The position numbers were made by a program, and so were the translations under genes. This document shows positions 59,101 through 64,000 of a DNA stretch of 64,000 nucleotides, in pieces. How positions within the stretch are numbered: position 1 is the stretch's first letter; each line of letters begins with the position of its first letter. Source of the stretch: Xiphias gladius (lineage: Eukaryota > Chordata > Actinopteri > Istiophoriformes > Xiphiidae). The notes under the pieces were generated by a model that was not told the origin of the DNA, made no database searches, and saw nothing but the letters and a program-made list of their open reading frames with translations. The stretch lies in assembly GCF_016859285.1 (NCBI RefSeq), contig NC_053420.1, positions 10,116,001 to 10,180,000 of the forward strand, read 5' to 3'.

Positions 59101-61668
59101 GGACCTCAGAGGAATCACCACAAGATGCAAACCTGCTAGTAAACCTCAAAAACAATAAGGCCAGGCTGCAGTTCACACACAAATACACACCTGTCTCACA
59201 AATAGAGACCCGCAAGAGTTCAGGAACGAAGTTCTATGGACTGATGAAACAAAAATCAACCTCTATCAAAATGCCTCAAAGAGGAGATTGAGGAGATGAG
59301 GAGATGACCCAGAGTTACACCTCATCTGTCAAACATGGCAGTGGTTCTTCTATGGGCCTGGGCTTGTATGGCTGCCAACTGAACTGGCACACTGGCATTT
59401 ACTGATTTCACTGCTGACGGAAGCAACAGGATGAAAGCAGAGTTATACTGGACCATTCTGTAAACTCAGTTTCAGTCAAAAGCATCAAAACTCATCGAAC
59501 GACATCTCATCATTCAGCGGGACAACAATTCTAAACATATGACCAAACGCACGAGGCAGAGAGACCCAACAACAACAACAGCTGAAGGTGGCTGCAGTGA
59601 AGCTCTGGGAGATCATCACCAGGGAAGACACAAAGTGTCTGCTTATGTCTGTGGGTCAAAGACTTCAGTCAGTCATTGACTGCGAAGGATTTACCAAAAA
59701 ATATTAAACATGATGATTGTGTCTGACTTCACGTGTATCTGTCCAATTAGTTTTGTACCCCTAAACTTTGGGCACTATTTGTTTACAGGGCTACATCTCC
59801 CAGTTCTTTCTATATAGATGTAAACCAACTCAAAATCAAAGCTTAGACCTGGCAATTGAATGTAGTATCAATTACTTTATTTCAAATTGATTGTGCTGAA
59901 GCACAGAGCCTGCAGAGCAAAAAATGTGTGACTGTCTTCCAGTCTTTACTGCATTTACCATAGGTTACCATGGTGTTCATTTCATTGGTTTTAGCACCAC
60001 TCTCCTCTTATGCTTTTAAACTGAAGCTAAGTGAGTAACGAAGACTGCCATTATAGGTTTGTCAGGATTTAGAATTGGAATCAGATTACGATTATAGATG
60101 GGAAAAAATCCCTCAACATATCAATGGCTAAACAAACACTTGACTGAAATTTTGCATAAAGTATGGTGTTAACATCAGTGAAACCTCTGCATCAGATCGT
60201 TCAGTACACCAACCAAAGTTTCGGTCAATGAATGAGGGCATGTGGTTTTCCTGTTGCCACGGTCAGCGCCAGTGGACCGCTGCTGAGTGCGGGTCCCCAC
60301 CTCCTCTTCCCTGAACCAACAGGCTACACAAGACCCCAAAACTAACCAAAGAGAACCTGCTTTGAGGGAGCAACTGGGAGATCTTTTGAGGACTAAGGAT
60401 TTACTGGTGGGACAGCCACAGCTCCCCTGTCAGCAGCACCAGATTGACCCAGCTATAATCGCCTACACCTAGCCGGAAATTGCCTAATGTGGAATTCCAC
60501 TACTTTCTTTTTTACTTACTTTTACTTTTTTTTAATCAGTATTATAGTAGAAAAGTAGGAGTAGCCTTATCTTGATTTGAGGAAGAGGGTCGGGCCAGCA
60601 ATAAAGATGACTTAACACACATCTCATCTTTGCAGCAGTAGTCAAATGAATGATGAAAACCTATTTTTCTCTGGCTTGTCAAGGCAAAACGCCTCCAGGA
60701 CAACTCCACTTGGTTGTGTAGGGAGGCCTGCAGCTGGCTGGCATCCAAATGTGTACCAAGCCAGAGTGTATTTAAGAGTGTGTGTGTGTGTGTGTGTGGT
60801 TACATTCAATGTCATTACGTTATTGCCTGCCCTGAATAAAAGGCACCGCTCAACCTTTGCACAAGCATTGGATGGATTCCCTGATCATAAATATGACAAG
60901 AAGATGTGGCAGTTTCACAGAAGGCGCAGATTGACAGGGCTGAGGGAGCACTGGCAAGGCACGCATGCATACATACATGCATACATACATACATACATGC
61001 ATACATACATCAGTGGAGGACAACTAGAGAGCAACATAAGGAGACTGGTTAACAGCCAGTGACTACCAAGCTAGGCCGGAGTTACCCAGACATCTATGAG
61101 ACCATAAGGTAAGGGGCTGTCCCTGCAAGATGAACATTTGTTTAGTTGTAACAGCGCTGCGTTCACTTGAACTTAGGATGCCCGAAGGCAATTTCGTACG
61201 CACATTTGTGTTTACAAGCAGGGCAGGAAGAAAATAACAGTACAGTTAGACAGTCGTTTCGTGGCAGAACTGCTGACAGTGATAGGATGGTGTTTGCGAA
61301 CAGCAAAGTTTGGGAATCCCTGAGTTAACACACAGTTAAAGATATTGGTCCTCCCACAGCTAGCAAACCCATCATTCCGCTGCTGTGGGGAAGAAAAAAA
61401 AAAACAACGACAACAAAAACGTCCGTTAAAAGTAGTTTTGGGGAATTTCCCCCTCACTTGCCAGAAAACATCCGACGTGACCGGTAGATACGAACCTCTC
61501 GAAGAGTATCCTGACGGCGAAGATTCCCAAAGCAAGCGGCAAGGCAGTAAACAAGTGTCCAGCCTTGGGATACTCCACCCCGGGCGCTGGGTCTGCCAGA
61601 TCCGCCCAGGTTACGTTGTGTGGCAGCCAAAACCTCTCGTTCCAAAACCAGGCTGAAAGAGCAGCCAT
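38153..61668 (-). CDS. cers5: Ceramide synthase 5 (10 exons, 389 aa)
   Basis: ER-membrane N-acyltransferase joining a fatty acyl-CoA (mainly C16 in mammals) to sphingoid bases. Exons in order: 61496-61668, 51048-51153, 49449-49579, 49006-49063, 48827-48877, 46921-47013, 43807-43935, 42982-43088, 41512-41668, 38153-38317. They total 1170 nt with all phases joining. Human CERS5 is 392 aa. The N-terminus ([15 protein letters not shown]) has a glycosylation sequon at Asn18. The Hox-like segment (about 88-135) includes [20 protein letters not shown]. The TLC domain carries the catalytic motif [19 protein letters not shown], with His212-His213 and Asp240/Asp243 in HDASDFLLE. The loop [16 protein letters not shown] (from 283) lies in the chain-length-determining region. 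The C-terminus has an acidic CK2-type cluster, [11 protein letters not shown]. Exon 1 uses a GTTCGT donor, which is weak. The choice of CERS5 over CERS6 rests on the N-terminus and on neighbours cox14 and bcdin3d. Confidence 0.95.
39853..40145 (-). mobile_element. Tc1-like transposase fragment (3' end of the catalytic domain)
   Basis: The minus-strand frame reads [19 protein letters not shown], which corresponds to the conserved Tc1 block with the third catalytic acidic residue (PSQSPDLNPIE.LW). Only this end remains, followed by unrelated sequence. It is too short to be functional. Confidence 0.7.
41250..41500 (+). repeat. Teleost interspersed repeat, family B
   Basis: Contains GACCAAGGTGACTCTTTAAA, AAAGTCCAAAACCCAAATAT, AGACAATGAAAAGCGGCAAA and GATTAATTTTCTGTCGATCA, a well-preserved copy next to cers5 exon 9. 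Confidence 0.7.
41669..42981 (-). other. cers5 intron 8
   Basis: Contains a short SINE-like or microsatellite-flanking repeat near 42640-42740 (ATTCAAAGTTTTATTTGTCA) and nothing else recognisable. Confidence 0.7.
43089..43806 (-). other. cers5 intron 7
   Basis: Contains a family C terminal fragment at 43505-43550 (TTCATTAGGTACACCTCCTC). Otherwise nothing is seen. Confidence 0.7.
43936..46920 (-). other. cers5 intron 6
   Basis: 3-kb AT-rich intron with a small CACG repeat (45761-45786). A 93-codon frame at 44918-45199 on the minus strand is weakly hydrophobic and has no recognised motif. I treat it as repeat debris. Confidence 0.7.
47014..48826 (-). other. cers5 intron 5
   Basis: AT-rich, with T- and A-runs (47589-47606, 47930-47945) and a GA run near 47527-47546. 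No gene is seen. Confidence 0.7.
49580..51047 (-). other. cers5 intron 2
   Basis: Contains on the opposite strand a short BED-finger-like ORF (50524-50667). The rest is AT-rich with nothing recognised. Confidence 0.7.
50524..50667 (+). pseudogene. BED-type zinc-finger-like fragment, probably hAT transposon remnant (47 aa)
   Basis: A 48-codon frame, ATG to TGA, reads [15 protein letters not shown] at its start and then [18 protein letters not shown]. This has the BED finger order W..F followed by C..C and a leucine-containing strand. The distal His pair of a full finger is absent, and the frame ends after about 47 residues at a GTGAGT-like site. BED fingers mark hAT transposases and their host-domesticated ZBED relatives. 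It lies antisense in cers5 intron 2. The rest of a transposase was not found. It is either a relic or a single exon of a larger unit. Confidence 0.45.
51375..51520. repeat. Retroelement fragment
   Basis: Contains GGATTCTCAGTCATCCAGGT, GCGACGGCGACTGGACTTGA and CCAAGAGGCTTCTTCAGTGG. This string recurs in many fish genomes in my memory, probably as the end of a Penelope-like or LINE element. The class is uncertain. Confidence 0.45.
54740..55185 (+). repeat. Teleost interspersed repeat, family E, with an internal 141-bp duplication and two perfect ERE palindromes
   Basis: Ends in CATAATGCCTCCGGCC, the signature of a common fish repeat. Two degenerate units start with the same GTGAGGTCACAGTGACC. 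The ERE palindrome GGTCACAGTGACC occurs at 54850-54862 and again at 54991-55003, a 141-bp spacing. In both, TGACC follows the palindrome again within a few bases. Confidence 0.75.
58640..59780 (+). mobile_element. Second Tc1-like transposon relic
   Basis: The left end reads GGGGGTTCAAAAGTAATTGA and the right end, reverse complemented, reads AGGGGTACAAAACTAATTGG, an inverted pair. Between them plus-strand frames give [32 protein letters not shown] (first catalytic Asp), [11 protein letters not shown] (second catalytic block) and a C-terminal [16 protein letters not shown]. Several frameshifts and stops break the coding sequence, so it is dead. It lies antisense in cers5 intron 1. The family differs from the element at 8674. 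Confidence 0.85.
60963..61010. repeat. (CATA)n microsatellite with CATG variants
   Basis: About 12 tetranucleotide units of CATA, three changed to CATG. Confidence 0.95.
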
Positions 61669-61900
61669 GTTCCGCAGTGCTCCTGTCCCCGGACGGTTGG
61701 AAGAAATTGGTTTTCTTATCCGAAAGAAAGGATGCGTGACCTGCTTAGCGCCTCTCCCGCCCCAGCGCCGCTCGTATGATGACTTGCCACACTCAACTTT
61801 ACCGCACCAGCGCCAAGCGCACCAGAATGGGAGCCTCACTTCCGGCTCGGATCTTCTAAATAAAATTCCTAACGGGCGACAATGCTGTAAATAGGCCAGA
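61669..61900 (-). promoter_or_regulatory. cers5: cers5 promoter region
   Basis: GC-rich stretch just upstream of the cers5 ATG with CCCGCCCC (61756-61763, GC box) and an ETS-type site (ACTTCCGG at 61838-61845). No TATA box is clear. Start site is unknown. Confidence 0.55.
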
Positions 61901-64000
61901 CTCAGGCCGAGGACCTAGGGGTGTATATCGGGCAAGAAGAATATGCGGCCCGTGTACTTGCCAGAAGATTTCGCCGTCTGGGAAGGGACCACTTCCCGCC
62001 ACGGATAAACTGTTGAAAATCCCTGTTGAAAAATAAACAGCTAATCCTTTTATGAGGTGACAATGCTATGGTGAAGGTTTGGTTAAGCTTTGCGAAACAT
62101 CTTTTGGTGTTAAAAACTGCTTTGCATTTTTATTTGAATACGTTCATCATCTGCAGGTTATTTCTTATTTCACCATATTATCGCAGTAACAGAACACGTA
62201 TTGATTTCATAAATGATCGGCTTTATGTAGACTATAGCTTAATATTTTTTGGGAGGATAATGTAATAATACTCGAAATACTCGATACATTTAGACCGTAC
62301 ATTACTAATATTTACATAGATACATTACTTGCATCCAGCTCGTACTGAGGGGAAAATAACATTTGAACATCCCAGCACTACCATCAAGAACGGTGCACAC
62401 AACACACTATAGCAGCTACTATATTTCTATATACACTGTATTATACTATATACTATACTCTATTTGTCAGAGACTCAGAAACCGACCCGTTCTCTTACGC
62501 CTGGCCCCGGGTATTTTTCTGATTTGATGAAACACAACTTTTTTTTTTTTTTTTTTTTTTTGGAGGAAAATGTGCCATTTGAGCAAATATGGGTCAAAAG
62601 TATAAAAGTATTACGATTACAGCGGGACACGTGGACCCTCCACAAGTTGGCGACACAAGATTATGAAGTGATGTGGGACAAAATGCAGCTGACACGCCGT
62701 GAGCCTCGGGCTGTTTGGGGCCCTGGAGGCCGTGGGGCCCCCTTGGGTAGTTGCCCGCTGCGCTCAGTCGGGCAATCCAGGACACGCAAAAAAAATACTC
62801 AAAGCCCGCTCTTCCCGTTCTCTTCTCACAAAACGACCGGTTCACGTTTTAATTGTGAAAGTGAAACGTGCCGGCTTCCGGTGTTTTAGGGCTGCCACCG
62901 GCCGGCTTGACGAGTCTCGGCTGCCGCCCCTGAGATGGGGACTGGATTGAGGAAGTGAAGAGAGTCCCTCCTCCCGCACTGAAGGGATGGGTTCAGTGCA
63001 TTGCACGCATGGCATCCATCTCCCCGCTGTCTCGTGTGTTAGGGGGCCGGCCTGTGGCCGCTTACTTTAATATTTGAGCATAGTGCTATGGAGGGTCCTA
63101 ACAGCTTCCGCTCAGTAATCCAGCAAATGGTTTATCAGAAAAGGGGGCCGCATGAAAGGTAGATAAAGCTGAACGCAAGTGCGGGGCTTGTGACCGATGA
63201 GATGGCGCCCCCGAGTGGCCAGTGGGCGCATTACAACTATAAACTGTCGAGCAATATTATCTTGTAGGCTGTCCTGTATCTGTGAGGGGCTCGGACGTAC
63301 GGTGCACCCTGCTGAAAGTCTGTTCATTTCAAATATGCAAACTTTGAAACTGCGCTCGAAATCCCCGAAATGTGACAGTCACATGATGATTTCAGAGGCA
63401 CCACAATGGTATAGTGTTTCAAAAAAGAGCCACCCCTCCATCTTGGATGGATGAGGCAGCTGTAGTGCTGTCCGCCGTCTAATTATAGAAGGACATTTGC
63501 CCCTTTGGAGCATGTTATTATTAGAAATCTCACAGGGCATTTGACTCAATAACTATGCAAGGGATTTCAGCCAGGAAATCCAATATTAAACAAGCAGCAA
63601 ATCATGTAACTTCACGGTCAACAACATAACTGAGGACATGAGCTGGTAAGCGTAAAAAATGAGCACTTCTGTGGGATCCGAGGACATGCACTGGGGAGGA
63701 TTTCTGCTCAAGTGTTTTGTAAATTAGCACACAGGCCGAGTAGAGTGTGCGCACTTCCATTTTATGGCCAGCGGAAGCAGGCCAACGTACCCCTTATCTC
63801 TCATGGTGCCTTTAGCTGACATAGAGCCTCAGAGGGACTGAGGCCTGACGGGATGCGCTGGCATATGGTGATGGACAGATGGAGGAATACACACTGGCTT
63901 CTTGCATTCTAACAAAATCCAGAAACCGAAATCCATAACCTTGCCGAGCTAATTACCACTGATAATCCACACTGAACAACACAGCCATCACTTATGGGGA
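61901..64000. other. Upstream flank of cers5, no gene recognised
   Basis: Contains a T-run (62540-62561), a GC-rich patch at 62690-63260 whose piece GGGCCCCCTTGGGTAGTTGC resembles fish retroelement sequence, and a CTCF-like site at 63203-63221. Open frames of 60-141 codons here show no known domains, and I leave them out. The next gene may begin beyond the window. Confidence 0.6.
63203..63221 (-). promoter_or_regulatory. CTCF-like motif, reverse orientation
   Basis: On the minus strand the site reads TGGCCACTCGGGGGCGCCA, one of the best matches to the long CTCF consensus in the window. It points toward cers5, opposite to the plus-strand site at 35304. Confidence 0.6.

Larger units (their letters stand above)
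51154..61495 (-). other. cers5 intron 1 (10.3 kb)
   Basis: The largest intron. It holds a fragment near 51375-51520 that I recognise from dispersed fish retroelements, the ERE-bearing tandem repeat (54740-55185), a second Tc1-like relic (58640-59780), a GT run at 60779-60798 and a CATA repeat at 60963-61010. No additional exon is convincing. Confidence 0.75.

Noticed and set aside
60963-61010. Regularly spaced repeats considered as a CRISPR-like array
   Set aside because: It is a simple tetranucleotide microsatellite with no spacers.
61426-61839. 137-codon frame over cers5 exon 1 extended both upstream of the ATG and into the intron
   Set aside because: The true coding part is 61496-61668. 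The flanks read promoter and intron sequence.
62464-62889. 141-codon plus-strand frame upstream of cers5
   Set aside because: Contains a poly-Phe stretch from a T-run and otherwise reads repeat-like GC-rich DNA. No domain is visible.

Overview
This window is vertebrate nuclear DNA, most likely from a ray-finned (teleost) fish. The evidence is multi-exon genes with GT-AG introns of about 0.1-10 kb, long CA/GT microsatellites, decayed Tc1-like transposons, and several short interspersed repeats of a kind common in teleosts. There is no bacterial, plasmid or phage organisation and no CRISPR array. Five protein-coding genes can be rebuilt exon by exon, each with a continuous reading frame.

Layout: (1) rab22a, minus strand, coding 140-10406, 7 coding exons, 194 aa. 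(2) A PP4 regulatory-subunit gene, plus strand, coding 11035-29395, 20 coding exons, 982 aa, called ppp4r1l because its head-to-head neighbour is rab22a. (3) bcdin3d, minus strand, coding 32337-33699, 2 exons, 251 aa. (4) cox14, plus strand, one coding exon at 36725-36901, 58 aa, with a likely non-coding first exon ending at 35487. (5) cers5, minus strand, coding 38153-61668, 10 exons, 389 aa. From 61.7 kb to 64 kb there is promoter-like GC-rich DNA and no convincing gene.

rab22a and ppp4r1l are divergent, with 628 bp between their start codons. ppp4r1l and bcdin3d converge, bcdin3d and cox14 diverge, and cox14 and cers5 converge. The genes do not form a pathway. Rab22a controls early endosome traffic, the PP4 subunit controls phosphatase targeting, BCDIN3D methylates the 5' phosphate of small RNAs, COX14 helps assemble cytochrome oxidase, and CERS5 makes ceramide in the ER.

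I found no convincing new multi-gene system. The observations most worth checking are regulatory: an 87-bp uninterrupted purine-pyrimidine alternation beside a GTCACGTGAC palindrome in the shared rab22a/ppp4r1l promoter; two convergent CTCF-like motifs bracketing cox14 and cers5; long UG tracts close to splice sites in both rab22a and ppp4r1l; a tandem repeat in cers5 intron 1 carrying two perfect oestrogen-response-element palindromes; and a small BED-finger-like ORF in cers5 intron 2. All exon boundaries were worked out by reading splice sites and phases by eye. No database search was run.
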